Shown piece by piece: positions 1-8,320 of a stretch of 64,000 bases of DNA. The notes under the pieces are model-generated. The model saw nothing but the letters and a program-made list of their open reading frames with translations, ran no database searches and was not told the DNA's origin. This DNA comes from Janibacter limosus NBRC 16128 (GTDB lineage: Bacteria > Actinomycetota > Actinomycetes > Actinomycetales > Dermatophilaceae): NCBI RefSeq assembly GCF_001570985.1, contig NZ_BCSS01000003.1, positions 1 to 64,000 on the forward strand. Direction: 5' to 3'. The position numbers and the translations under genes were made by a program. The first letter of the stretch is position 1. Every line of letters begins with the position of its first letter.

Positions 1-203
1 AGGAGCCGGTCGGCGACGCTGACGACCGCGACCTGCTCGTGCGGCTCGTGGCCGACGGCGAGGTCGTCGGGCGGGAGCACGCGACGCTCGAGGCGGGCCG
101 TGCCCGGCACGAGGCGTCGGTGGCCGAGCTGCCGCGGTCCGCCCACCAGCTCAGCCAGGGTCAGCCAGCGGTCGAGACGATCTTCCTCACCGAGACCCCC
201 TGA
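1..203 (+). CDS. pncB: Nicotinate phosphoribosyltransferase, C-terminal end (partial)
   Basis: Only the last 66 codons are inside the window; the reading frame is open from base 3 to the TGA at 201-203. The tail contains GREHATLEAGRARHEASVAEL, then PRSAHQLSQGQPAVET, which resembles the C-terminus of actinobacterial nicotinate phosphoribosyltransferase (PncB), the NAD-salvage enzyme that joins nicotinate to PRPP. The match is from memory of the family pattern, not a search. A nicotinamidase-like gene (pncA, 9599-10195), which makes nicotinate, lies downstream of the nitrate genes, so the two salvage steps bracket the nitrogen block. With so little sequence the name is provisional. Confidence 0.55.
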   Translation, partial: EPVGDADDRDLLVRLVADGEVVGREHATLEAGRARHEASVAELPRSAHQLSQGQPAVETIFLTETP

Positions 204-256
204 CCGGCCTCCCTGACCCTCCCCCTCACAGGTGGACGGTCGGGGACGTGCGGGGC

Positions 257-275
257 GGTTAACACGAGATTAACC
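257..275. promoter_or_regulatory. Putative GlnR-type operator upstream of narK
   Basis: GGTTAA and TTAACC form a 6-bp inverted repeat with a 7-nt spacer, 44 bases before the narK start. Read as direct half-sites it is TTAAC-N6-TTAAC, close to the AC-rich a/b site pattern described for actinobacterial GlnR; a GAAAC lies just downstream (291-295). GlnR activates nitrate assimilation in actinobacteria, which fits the genes that follow. The repeat is seen; the regulator is inferred. Confidence 0.45.
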
Positions 276-318
276 CCACCCGTGGGAGCGCGAAACACGC
301 GCTTGCGAGTCTCCTGGC

Positions 319-1677
319 ATGACCTCCCCGACCACTGTCGCCACGCCCGACATCGCCGCTGCCCCAGCGGGACCCGTCCGACGGGCCGGGCGGTGGATCG
401 ACCACTGGGACCCGGAGGACGCCGGCTTCTGGGCAGCGGGTGGCCGCGCCGTCGCACAGAGCAACCTGCGCTGGTCCGTGCTCGCGGAGCTCCTCGGCTT
501 CTGCGTGTGGGCGCTGTGGAGCGTCGTCGTCCCGCAGCTGCCCGCGGCCGGCTTCGCGCTGACCCTCGACCAGCAGTTCTGGCTCATCGCGGTACCCAGC
601 CTCGTCGGTGCCTTCCTGCGGGTGCCCTACACCTTCATGGTCCCGCTCATGGGCGGACGCAACTGGACCATCGTGTCGGCGCTGCTCCTCCTGCTGCCCA
701 CCCTCTCCCTGGCGTGGGTCGTGGGCCGGCCCGAGACCCCCTTCGCCACCCTGCTCGCCGTCGCCGCCCTCGCTGGCTTCGGTGGCGGCAACTTCGCCTC
801 GTCGATGACCAACATCTCCTTCTTCTTCCCCGAGGCGGAGAAGGGGAAGGCCCTGGGGCTCAACGCGGCCGGCGGCAACCTCGGCACCGGCCTCGTCCAG
901 CTCGTCATCCCCGCGGTCATCGCCGTCGGCGCCGGGATCCACCTCGAGCGCGCCGGCCTGGTCTTCGTCCCCCTCGTGCTGCTCACCACCATCGGTGCAT
1001 GGCGCGGGATGGACAACCTCGGCACGGCCCGGTCCGACCACCGCAGCTGGGCCCGGGCCGCGACGCACCCGCACACGTGGATCATCTCCTTCCTCTACAT
1101 CGGCACCTTCGGCTCCTTCATCGGCTACTCCGTCGCCTTCCCCACCCTGCTCACGACACAGTTCCCCGAGACGCCGACCTCGCTCGCCTTCCTCGGGGCG
1201 GTCCTCGGCGCGGTGAGCCGGCCGCTCGGGGGCATGGTCGCCGACCGGTTCGGGGGTGCCCGGGTGACGATCGCCGCCTTCGCCGTCATGGGCACCGCAG
1301 CCGGAGCAGCGATCCTCGCCCTGTCGATGCACTCCTTCGCACTCTTCCTCACCGCCTTCCTCGTCCTCTTCGTCGGGGCGGGGATCGGCAACGGTGCGAC
1401 CTACCGGATGATCCCCGCGGTCTTCCGCGCCGGCGTCCGTAGCGGCGACGAGCTCGCGACGGCGCGACGCGGTGCCGCCGGGTGCATCGGCATCGCCGGG
1501 GCCGTAGGGGCGCTCGGCGGGTTCCTCGTGCCGCGCGGTTTCGCGATGTCGACCACTGTGTACGACTCGCTCGTCCCGGCGATCGCCATCTTCATCACCG
1601 CCTACGCCGTCATGGCCGCACTCACCTGGGCGGTCTACCTCCGTCGTGGCGCCCGCCTGGCCGGCGAGGGCATCTGA
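319..1677 (+). CDS. narK: NarK-type nitrate/nitrite MFS transporter
   Basis: 452 residues, a usual length for the nitrate/nitrite porter branch of the major facilitator superfamily, with about twelve hydrophobic segments after a roughly 60-residue cytoplasmic N-terminus. The glycine-rich stretch AAGGNLGTGLVQLVIP matches the nitrate signature motif of this family. It should bring nitrate in and possibly export nitrite. It opens the nitrogen block; its TGA overlaps the ATG of the nitrate reductase gene by one base, so the genes are likely co-transcribed. A GlnR-like inverted repeat sits in the 115-base upstream gap. Start chosen at the ATG directly before the conserved N-terminal extension; no strong ribosome binding site is visible. 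Confidence 0.92.
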   Translation: MTSPTTVATPDIAAAPAGPVRRAGRWIDHWDPEDAGFWAAGGRAVAQSNLRWSVLAELLGFCVWALWSVVVPQLPAAGFALTLDQQFWLIAVPSLVGAFLRVPYTFMVPLMGGRNWTIVSALLLLLPTLSLAWVVGRPETPFATLLAVAALAGFGGGNFASSMTNISFFFPEAEKGKALGLNAAGGNLGTGLVQLVIPAVIAVGAGIHLERAGLVFVPLVLLTTIGAWRGMDNLGTARSDHRSWARAATHPHTWIISFLYIGTFGSFIGYSVAFPTLLTTQFPETPTSLAFLGAVLGAVSRPLGGMVADRFGGARVTIAAFAVMGTAAGAAILALSMHSFALFLTAFLVLFVGAGIGNGATYRMIPAVFRAGVRSGDELATARRGAAGCIGIAGAVGALGGFLVPRGFAMSTTVYDSLVPAIAIFITAYAVMAALTWAVYLRRGARLAGEGI

Positions 1678-3821
1678 TGACCGACAGCCACTGCCCGTAC
1701 TGCGCGCTGCAGTGCGCGATGACCCTCACCCACGCCGAGGGGAGCCTCCCTCCCCTGCTCGTGGCCGGACGCGAGTTCCCCACCAACCGGGGAGGCCTGT
1801 GCCGCAAGGGCGGCACCTCCGCGGAGCTGCTCCGGGCGCCGGACCGACTCACCGCTCCCCTCGTGCGTGACCAAGGCGGGGAGCTGCGCGAGGTGACCTG
1901 GGAGTCGGCGCTGGACCTGCTGGCCGACCGGCTGCGGGCTATCGCCGCCGAGGACGGGCCCGATGCCGTGGCGGTCTTCGGTGGCGGTGGCCTCACCAAC
2001 GAAAAGGCCTACCAGCTCGGCAAGTTCACGCGGATCGCGTTGCGCAGCAAGAACATCGACTACAACGGCCGCTTCTGCATGGCATCCGCAGCGGCCGCGG
2101 CCAACCGCTCGCTGGGTCTCGACCGGGGCCTCCCCTTCCCCGTCACCGATCTCGACACGGCGGGAGCGGTCCTGCTGCTCGGGAGCAATGTCGCCGAGAC
2201 GATGCCCCCCTTCGTCCCGCACCTGTCCGGCGCCCGCGACGCCGGGGGCCTCGTCGTCGTGGACCCCCGTCGCTCCGCCACCGCCGACCTCACCGAGGAC
2301 GGCCACGGGGTGCACCTGCAGCCGGTGCCCGGCACCGACCTCGTCGTGCTCCAGGCCCTGCTCCACGTGCTCGTCGCCGAGGAGCTCGTCGACGAGCAGT
2401 ACGTCACCGCACGCACGACCGGCTGGCAGGACGTCGTGCGCACGGTCGCCGCGTGGTGGCCCGAGCGCGCCGAGCAGGTGTGCGGGGTCCCCGCCGACGA
2501 GCTGCGACGCACCGCCCGGCTGCTCGCCGGCTCCAGCCCGGCCCGAGGTGGGGCCGGCGCGTACGTCCTCACCGGACGCGGGGTCGAGCAGTCGAGCCAG
2601 GGCACCGCGACGGTCACCGCCGCGATCAACCTCGCTCTCGCGCTCGGGCTCGTCGGGCGCGCAGGGAGCGGCTACGGCGCCCTCACCGGCCAGGGCAACG
2701 GGCAGGGCGGCCGGGAGCACGGGCAGAAGGCCGACCAGCTGCCCGGATACCGGATGATCACCGACCCCGCAGCGCGCGAGCACGTCGCTGGCGTGTGGGG
2801 CGTCGACCCCGAGGACCTGCCCGGCCCGGGGCTGCCGGCGGTCGCGCTGCTGCAGGCGCTCGCAACGCCCGGTGGCCCTCGGGCCCTGCTCGTGCACGGG
2901 GCCAACCCCGTGGTCAGCGCCCCGCGCTCGGGCGCCGTCGTCGACCGACTGCGCGCGCTCGATCTCCTCGTCGTCTGCGACATCTTCCCCAGCGAGACCT
3001 CCCTGCTCGCGGACATCGTCCTGCCCGTCACCCAGTGGGCCGAGGAGGAGGGCACGATGACCAATCTCGAGGGCCGGATCATCAGGCGCCGCAAGGCGAT
3101 CGACCCACCGGCGGGGGTGGTCTCCGAGCTGTGGATCTGGTCGCAGCTCGCGCAGCGCCTCGCAGCCCCGGGCTCGTGGTCGACCGACCCGGCCGAGGTC
3201 TTCGACGAGCTGGCCCGGGCGAGCGCCGGCGGACGCGCGGACTACTCCGGGTTGTCCCACGCACGCCTCGACCGCGAGGCCGACCTGCACTGGCCCTGCC
3301 CCGCCACCGACGAAGGGGAGGTACCGCACCCGGGCACCCCGCGTGCCCTACTCGACCGCTTCCCCACCCCCGACGGCAGGGCGCGGTTCGTCGCCGTCAA
3401 CCACGCCGGGCCGGCCGAGGAGCTGCGTGCCGATGCCCCGCTCTTCCTCATCACGGGACGGGTGCTCGAGCACTACCAGTCGGGCGCCCAGACGCGGCGG
3501 GTGCCGGCGCTGCTCGCGGCGCAGCCCACCCCCTTCGCCGAGGTCCACCCGCTGCTCGCCCACCGTCTGGACGTCGAGGAGGGCGAGGAGCTCGAGCTCG
3601 TCACCGCCCGCGGGTCCGTCATCGCCCCGGCCAGGGTCACCGACCGAGTCCGGGCGGACACGGTATTCATGCCCTTCCACCACCCGGGTGCGGGGAGCGT
3701 CAACCGCGTGACCAACGACGCCGTGGACCCGATCTCGTCGATGCCGGAGTTCAAGGTCTGCGCGGTCGAGGTCCGGCCCCTCCGGGCCGCCGACACCATC
3801 GCCCAGGAGGTCCTCGCATGA
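1677..3821 (+). CDS. nasA: Assimilatory nitrate reductase, molybdopterin catalytic subunit
   Basis: 714 residues, family-typical. The N-terminus carries the four-cysteine [4Fe-4S] motif (CPYCALQC, then a cysteine in GLCRKGG), followed by the molybdopterin oxidoreductase body and, near residue 600, the molybdopterin dinucleotide-binding domain (GRVLEHYQSGAQTRR, and FHHPGAGSVNRVTNDAVDP). It should reduce nitrate to nitrite in the cytoplasm. The open frame extends upstream into narK, but the ATG overlapping the narK stop (TGATG) begins exactly at the iron-sulfur motif and is the natural start. It ends in a 4-nt ATGA overlap with the FAD/BFD protein, its likely electron donor. The nasA/nasC naming differs between species. 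Confidence 0.93.
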   Translation: MTDSHCPYCALQCAMTLTHAEGSLPPLLVAGREFPTNRGGLCRKGGTSAELLRAPDRLTAPLVRDQGGELREVTWESALDLLADRLRAIAAEDGPDAVAVFGGGGLTNEKAYQLGKFTRIALRSKNIDYNGRFCMASAAAAANRSLGLDRGLPFPVTDLDTAGAVLLLGSNVAETMPPFVPHLSGARDAGGLVVVDPRRSATADLTEDGHGVHLQPVPGTDLVVLQALLHVLVAEELVDEQYVTARTTGWQDVVRTVAAWWPERAEQVCGVPADELRRTARLLAGSSPARGGAGAYVLTGRGVEQSSQGTATVTAAINLALALGLVGRAGSGYGALTGQGNGQGGREHGQKADQLPGYRMITDPAAREHVAGVWGVDPEDLPGPGLPAVALLQALATPGGPRALLVHGANPVVSAPRSGAVVDRLRALDLLVVCDIFPSETSLLADIVLPVTQWAEEEGTMTNLEGRIIRRRKAIDPPAGVVSELWIWSQLAQRLAAPGSWSTDPAEVFDELARASAGGRADYSGLSHARLDREADLHWPCPATDEGEVPHPGTPRALLDRFPTPDGRARFVAVNHAGPAEELRADAPLFLITGRVLEHYQSGAQTRRVPALLAAQPTPFAEVHPLLAHRLDVEEGEELELVTARGSVIAPARVTDRVRADTVFMPFHHPGAGSVNRVTNDAVDPISSMPEFKVCAVEVRPLRAADTIAQEVLA

Positions 3822-5344
3822 GTCACATCGTCGTCATCGGCCACGGGATGGTCGGGTCACGCTTCGTCGAGGACCTCACCACCGCCGACGCCGCGGGCGA
3901 ACACCTCGTCACGGTGCTCGGCGAGGAGGCCGGGGAGACCTACAACCGCGTGCTGCTCAGCGATGTCGTGGCCGGGTCGCGGGGCCTGTCGTCGATCTCC
4001 ATGCCCTCCCCCGTCCATCCACGCGTCAGCGTGCAGCGCGGCACCACGGTGCGCACCATCGACCGCGAGCGGCAGGACGTCGTGCTCGCCGACGACTCCC
4101 GGATCCCCTACGACCACCTCGTGCTCGCCACCGGTGCCGCCGCGCGCGTCCCCGCGATGCCCGGCCTCGACGAGCCCGAGCTGCCGCGCGGCGTCCACGT
4201 CCTGCGCTCGATCGACGACGCCCGGGAGATCATCGCGGCGACGCTCAACGCCCGACGGGCGATCGTCCTCGGCGGGGGCGTGCTCGGGCTCGAGGCCGCG
4301 AGCGGTCTCGCCCGACGCGACCTCGCGGTCACCGTCGTCCACCCCGCCCCGGCCCTCATGGACCGGCAGCTCGACGAGGCCGCGAGCCGGGTGGTCGAGT
4401 CGACGTTGCGGCGCACGGGCGTCGACCAGCGCGTCGGGGTCGCCGCTGAGGAGGTCGTCGTCGAGGAGGGCCGGCTGCGGCGGGTCCGTCTCGACAACGG
4501 GGAGGTCCTGGCCGCCGACCTGCTCGTCCTGACCACAGGGACGCTCCCACGTGCCGACCTCGCCGAGGGGTGCGGGCTCGCCGTCGAGCGCGGGATCGTC
4601 GTCGACGAGGACCTCACCACCGCCGACCCGCGTATCCACGCGATCGGCGACTGTGCCCAGCCGCCCTGTGGCGCCAGCGGGCTCGTCGGGCAGGGGTGGG
4701 AGCAGGCGCACCGCTTGGCCGGTCTGCTCACCAGCGGCGCCCCCGCTCCGGCGACCCCTGGCGTGGGCGATGTCGTCCGACCGAAGACGGCCGGCGTCGA
4801 CCTCGTGACGATGGGCATCTGCGGTAGCGGCCGCACCGACGACCCCGCACTGCGCGTCGTCAGGCTCAGCGACCCCTCCGTCGGCCGTCACCTGGAGATC
4901 GTCGTGCGGGACGGGCGGCTCGTCGGCGCCACCGCCGTCGGCGCCGGCCGGATCGGCACCGACCTCGTCACGAGCTACACGAGGCAGGCCCCGCTGCCCG
5001 CGGACCCGGCGCACCTCCTCCTGCCGGCCATCGCGCCGGCAGGTTCGGGCACGCAACGGGACTCCCCTTCGCTCATCCCGGATCGGACGACCATCTGCCG
5101 CTGCAACGGCGTGACGAAGGGGGAGATCCGCTCCGAGTTCGCCTCCGGCGCAACGACCGTCGATCAGATTGCCGAGGCGACCCGCGCCACCACCGGCTGC
5201 GGCGGATGCACGGATGCGGTGTGCGGGATCCTCGACTGGCTGCACGCGGGGGATGCCCCCTCTCCCACCGCTCCCGCAGCCCGTGAGGACAGGTTCACAC
5301 AGGCGAAACACGAGCAAGACCGATCAGAAACGAGGGCTTCCTAA
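3818..5344 (+). CDS. nasB: Nitrate reductase electron-transfer subunit (FAD/NAD oxidoreductase with BFD domain)
   Basis: 508 residues. The N-terminus has a dinucleotide-binding start (VVIGHGMVGSRF) and a second Rossmann motif (VLGGGVLGLEAASGL), as in the FAD/NAD part of NirB. Near residue 425 a BFD-like [2Fe-2S] domain begins (CRCNGVTKGEI, then TGCGGCTDAVCGI). The protein lacks the siroheme half of nitrite reductase, so it most likely passes electrons from NAD(P)H to the nitrate reductase encoded just before it. Start and stop overlap (ATGA) indicate translational coupling. It could be annotated simply as an NAD(P)/FAD-dependent oxidoreductase; the role rests on context. Confidence 0.85.
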   Translation: MSHIVVIGHGMVGSRFVEDLTTADAAGEHLVTVLGEEAGETYNRVLLSDVVAGSRGLSSISMPSPVHPRVSVQRGTTVRTIDRERQDVVLADDSRIPYDHLVLATGAAARVPAMPGLDEPELPRGVHVLRSIDDAREIIAATLNARRAIVLGGGVLGLEAASGLARRDLAVTVVHPAPALMDRQLDEAASRVVESTLRRTGVDQRVGVAAEEVVVEEGRLRRVRLDNGEVLAADLLVLTTGTLPRADLAEGCGLAVERGIVVDEDLTTADPRIHAIGDCAQPPCGASGLVGQGWEQAHRLAGLLTSGAPAPATPGVGDVVRPKTAGVDLVTMGICGSGRTDDPALRVVRLSDPSVGRHLEIVVRDGRLVGATAVGAGRIGTDLVTSYTRQAPLPADPAHLLLPAIAPAGSGTQRDSPSLIPDRTTICRCNGVTKGEIRSEFASGATTVDQIAEATRATTGCGGCTDAVCGILDWLHAGDAPSPTAPAAREDRFTQAKHEQDRSETRAS

Positions 5345-5345
5345 C

Positions 5346-7943
5346 GTGATCGTCATGCCAGAGCACACCGCACCCACCGCCCAGCAGCGCCTCGTCATCA
5401 TCGGCGGAGGCATGGTCGCTCGCCGGCTCATCGACGCGCTGCGCGCCCGTGACGGCGAGGGCCGCTGGGCGGTCACGCTGCTCGCCGAGGAGCCCCGCGC
5501 GCCCTACGACCGCGTCGCGCTCACCTCCTACTTCACCGGCCGCGAGCCGGAGGACCTGGCCCTCGGTGGGCAGGAGCTGTGGGACGACCCGCTCGTCACG
5601 CTGCGTCGCGGTGTGCGCGCCGAGGCCATCGACCGCACGGCGAGGACGGTCACGACGAGCACCGGCCAGGTTGTCAACTACGACGCGCTCGTCCTCGCGA
5701 CCGGCTCCTACGCCGCCGTCCCTCCCGTGCCGGGCAAGGACTTGCGAGGAGCCTTCGTCTACCGCACGATCGACGACGTCGCCGACCTGCGCGCCTTCGT
5801 CGAGCAGCGCCGGGGGGAGGTCGACCGACCGGTGCGTGGTGCGGTCGTCGGAGGTGGCCTCCTGGGTCTCGAAGCGGCCGGTGCGCTGCGCGCGCTCGAG
5901 GTCGACACGACGGTCGTCGAGTTCGCCCCACGGCTCATGCCGCTGCAGGTCGACGACGGTGGCGGCGAGGCGCTCAAGCGGCTCATCGAGGGTCTCGGGG
6001 TGAGCGTGCGGACCTCCACCGCGACCTCGAAGATCGTCGGCGAGCGGGGCACGGTCTCGCGGATGAGGTTCAGCGAGGGGCCGGCGCTCGACGTCGACGT
6101 GGTGATCTTCGCCGTCGGGGTCCGGCCCCGTGACGAGCTCGCCCGAGATGCGGGGCTCGAGGTCGGCGAGCGCGGCGGGGTCGTCGTCGACGACGCCTGC
6201 GCCACGGCGGACCCCTCGATCTGGGCGATCGGCGAGGTTGCCTGCATCGGGGGCCGGTGCCTGGGTCTCGTCGCCCCCGGATACACGATGGCCGAGATCG
6301 TCGCCGACCGTCTGCTCGGCGGGTCGGGCACCTTCCCCGGCGCGGACCTGTCGACGAAGCTCAAGCTCCTCGGGGTCGACGTCGCGAGCTTCGGCGATGC
6401 TTTCGCCCAGGAACCGGGATCGCTCGAGGTCGTCATCTCCGACCCTGTGGCGGGCGTCTACAAGAAGCTCGTCATGAGCGACGACGCCAGGACGCTGCGC
6501 GGTGGCATCCTCGTCGGTGACGCCTCGGCGTACTCGTCGCTGCGTCCCATGGTGGGTCGTGAGCTCGGTGGCGACCCGGCCGCCCACCTGCTGCCCGAGG
6601 GCCTGGCACCCGCTCCTGCGGGCGACCTGCCCGACGATGCCGCGGTCTGCTCGTGCAACAACGTGACCGCTGGCGAGATCCGTTGTGCCGTGGGCGAAGG
6701 GGGCTGCACCGACCTGGCGGGCGTCAAGGCCTGCACGAAGGCGGGGACGAGCTGCGGCTCCTGCCTGCCACTGGTCAAGAAGCTCGTGACGAGCGAGCTC
6801 GAGGCCGCCGGGGTCGAGGTCAGCCGGGCCTTGTGCGAGCACTTCACGATGTCCCGCGCCGAGCTCTTCGACGTCGTGCGCGTGCAGGGACTGGCCACCT
6901 TCAGCGAGATCATCGCGCGGCACGGCAGGGGCCGCGGGTGCGACATCTGCCGGCCGGTCATCGGCTCGATCCTCGCCTCGCTCGGCACCGGGCACATCCT
7001 CGACGGCGAGCGCGCGACGATCCAGGACACCAACGACTTCGTCATGGCCAACCTGCAGAAGGACGGCTCCTACTCCGTCGTCCCGCGCATCCCCGGCGGC
7101 GAGGTGACCCCCGAGGGGCTCATCGCGATCGGCGAGGTCGCGAGGGACTTCGGTCTGTACACGAAGATCACCGGCGGCCAGCGGGTGGACCTCTTCGGTG
7201 CGCGCATCGACCAGCTGCCGCAGATCTGGCAGCGCCTCGTCGACGCGGGCTTCGAGTCCGGGCACGCCTACGGCAAGTCGCTGCGCACCGTGAAGTCCTG
7301 CGTCGGCTCCACGTGGTGCCGCTTCGGTGTGCAGGACTCCGTGGGCCTGGCGATCGACCTCGAGCTGCGCTACCGCGGGCTGCGCTCCCCGCACAAGATC
7401 AAGCTCGGTGTCTCCGGGTGCGCCCGTGAGTGCGCCGAGGCGCGCGGCAAGGACGTCGGGATCATCGCCACCGACAACGGCTGGAACCTCTACGTCGGTG
7501 GCAACGGCGGCTTCACACCCCGCCACGCGCAGCTGTTCGCCGAGGACCTCGACACCGACGAGCTCGTGCGCACCATCGACCGCTTCCTCATGTACTACGT
7601 CCGCACCGCTGACCGCCTGCAGCGCACCGCCCCGTGGATCGAGGAGCACGAAGGGGGGCTCGACGCGATCCGCGCCGTCGTCCTCGACGACGCCCTGGGG
7701 ATCGCCGAGGACCTCGACGCCGCGATGGCCGCCCACGTGGACGGCTACCGCGACGAGTGGGCCGCGACCCTCGCCGACCCCGACAAGCTGGCGCGCTTCG
7801 CCCTCTTCGTCAATGCGCCGGACGCGGTCGACGACTCGCTCGCCTACGTGGGCGAGCGAGGGCAGGCGCGTCCGGCGACCGCGCAGGAACGCGCCACGGG
7901 ATCCGTCCTCATCGCCGGTACGACCCTGGAGGTCCGAGCATGA
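5346..7943 (+). CDS. nirB: Assimilatory nitrite reductase [NAD(P)H], large subunit
   Basis: 865 residues. Order: FAD/NAD oxidoreductase (LVIIGGGMVARR near residue 15; VVGGGLLGLEAAGAL), BFD-like [2Fe-2S] cysteines near residue 434 (CSCNNV, SCGSC), a second cysteine region (CDICRPVIG), a nitrite/sulfite reductase ferredoxin-like domain, then the [4Fe-4S]-siroheme ligands SCVGSTWC (about 650) and GCARECAEA (about 690). It reduces nitrite to ammonium with six electrons. I prefer the GTG at 5346, nine bases after GAGGG, over the ATG at 5355, which leaves 18 bases. It ends in an ATGA overlap with nirD. Confidence 0.96.
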   Translation: MIVMPEHTAPTAQQRLVIIGGGMVARRLIDALRARDGEGRWAVTLLAEEPRAPYDRVALTSYFTGREPEDLALGGQELWDDPLVTLRRGVRAEAIDRTARTVTTSTGQVVNYDALVLATGSYAAVPPVPGKDLRGAFVYRTIDDVADLRAFVEQRRGEVDRPVRGAVVGGGLLGLEAAGALRALEVDTTVVEFAPRLMPLQVDDGGGEALKRLIEGLGVSVRTSTATSKIVGERGTVSRMRFSEGPALDVDVVIFAVGVRPRDELARDAGLEVGERGGVVVDDACATADPSIWAIGEVACIGGRCLGLVAPGYTMAEIVADRLLGGSGTFPGADLSTKLKLLGVDVASFGDAFAQEPGSLEVVISDPVAGVYKKLVMSDDARTLRGGILVGDASAYSSLRPMVGRELGGDPAAHLLPEGLAPAPAGDLPDDAAVCSCNNVTAGEIRCAVGEGGCTDLAGVKACTKAGTSCGSCLPLVKKLVTSELEAAGVEVSRALCEHFTMSRAELFDVVRVQGLATFSEIIARHGRGRGCDICRPVIGSILASLGTGHILDGERATIQDTNDFVMANLQKDGSYSVVPRIPGGEVTPEGLIAIGEVARDFGLYTKITGGQRVDLFGARIDQLPQIWQRLVDAGFESGHAYGKSLRTVKSCVGSTWCRFGVQDSVGLAIDLELRYRGLRSPHKIKLGVSGCARECAEARGKDVGIIATDNGWNLYVGGNGGFTPRHAQLFAEDLDTDELVRTIDRFLMYYVRTADRLQRTAPWIEEHEGGLDAIRAVVLDDALGIAEDLDAAMAAHVDGYRDEWAATLADPDKLARFALFVNAPDAVDDSLAYVGERGQARPATAQERATGSVLIAGTTLEVRA

Positions 7944-8320
7944 CCGCTGCACCCACCGCACGCCCCGAGGCCGCCGTCCGGGTGTGCGCCCTCACCGACC
8001 TCGTCCCCGAGCGGGGCTCCGTCGCCCTCGTCGGTGGTGCCCAGGTGGCGATCGTGCGCACGCACGACGGGCGGGTGTACGCCCTCGACAACCGCGACCC
8101 GTACAGCGGGGCGCAGATCATCGCCCGTGGTCTCGTCGGAACCCGGGGGGACGTGCCGACGGTCATCTCGCCGATGTACAAGCAGGTGTGGGACCTGCGC
8201 ACGGGTGAATGCCTCGACGGTGCAGGCAGCGACCCGATGGCCCTGCGCACGTGGCCCGTGCGGGTCGTCGAGGGAGCCGTCCTCGTGGGTGGTGCCGCCA
8301 TCGCCACCGACCGCGGATGA
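7940..8320 (+). CDS. nirD: Nitrite reductase small subunit
   Basis: 126 residues with the NirD Rieske-like fold (VCALTDLVPERGSVALVGG near residue 16, YALDNRDPYSGAQIIARG in the middle). As usual for NirD, the Cys/His pairs of true Rieske proteins are absent, so it binds no cluster. It is the partner of NirB; the start overlaps the nirB stop by four bases and the stop overlaps the next start in the same way, so large and small subunit and the regulator are translated together. Confidence 0.94.
   Translation: MTAAPTARPEAAVRVCALTDLVPERGSVALVGGAQVAIVRTHDGRVYALDNRDPYSGAQIIARGLVGTRGDVPTVISPMYKQVWDLRTGECLDGAGSDPMALRTWPVRVVEGAVLVGGAAIATDRG

Noticed and set aside
1482-1676. A longer start for nasA inside narK
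   Set aside because: The extra 65 codons are Arg/His-rich narK shadow; the conserved iron-sulfur motif begins just after the ATG at 1677.
5295-7961. An 888-codon open frame on the minus strand across nirB
   Set aside because: It mirrors the real gene; in very GC-rich DNA the reverse frame lacks stops. It has no domain pattern and an Arg/Gly/Asp/Val-rich composition.
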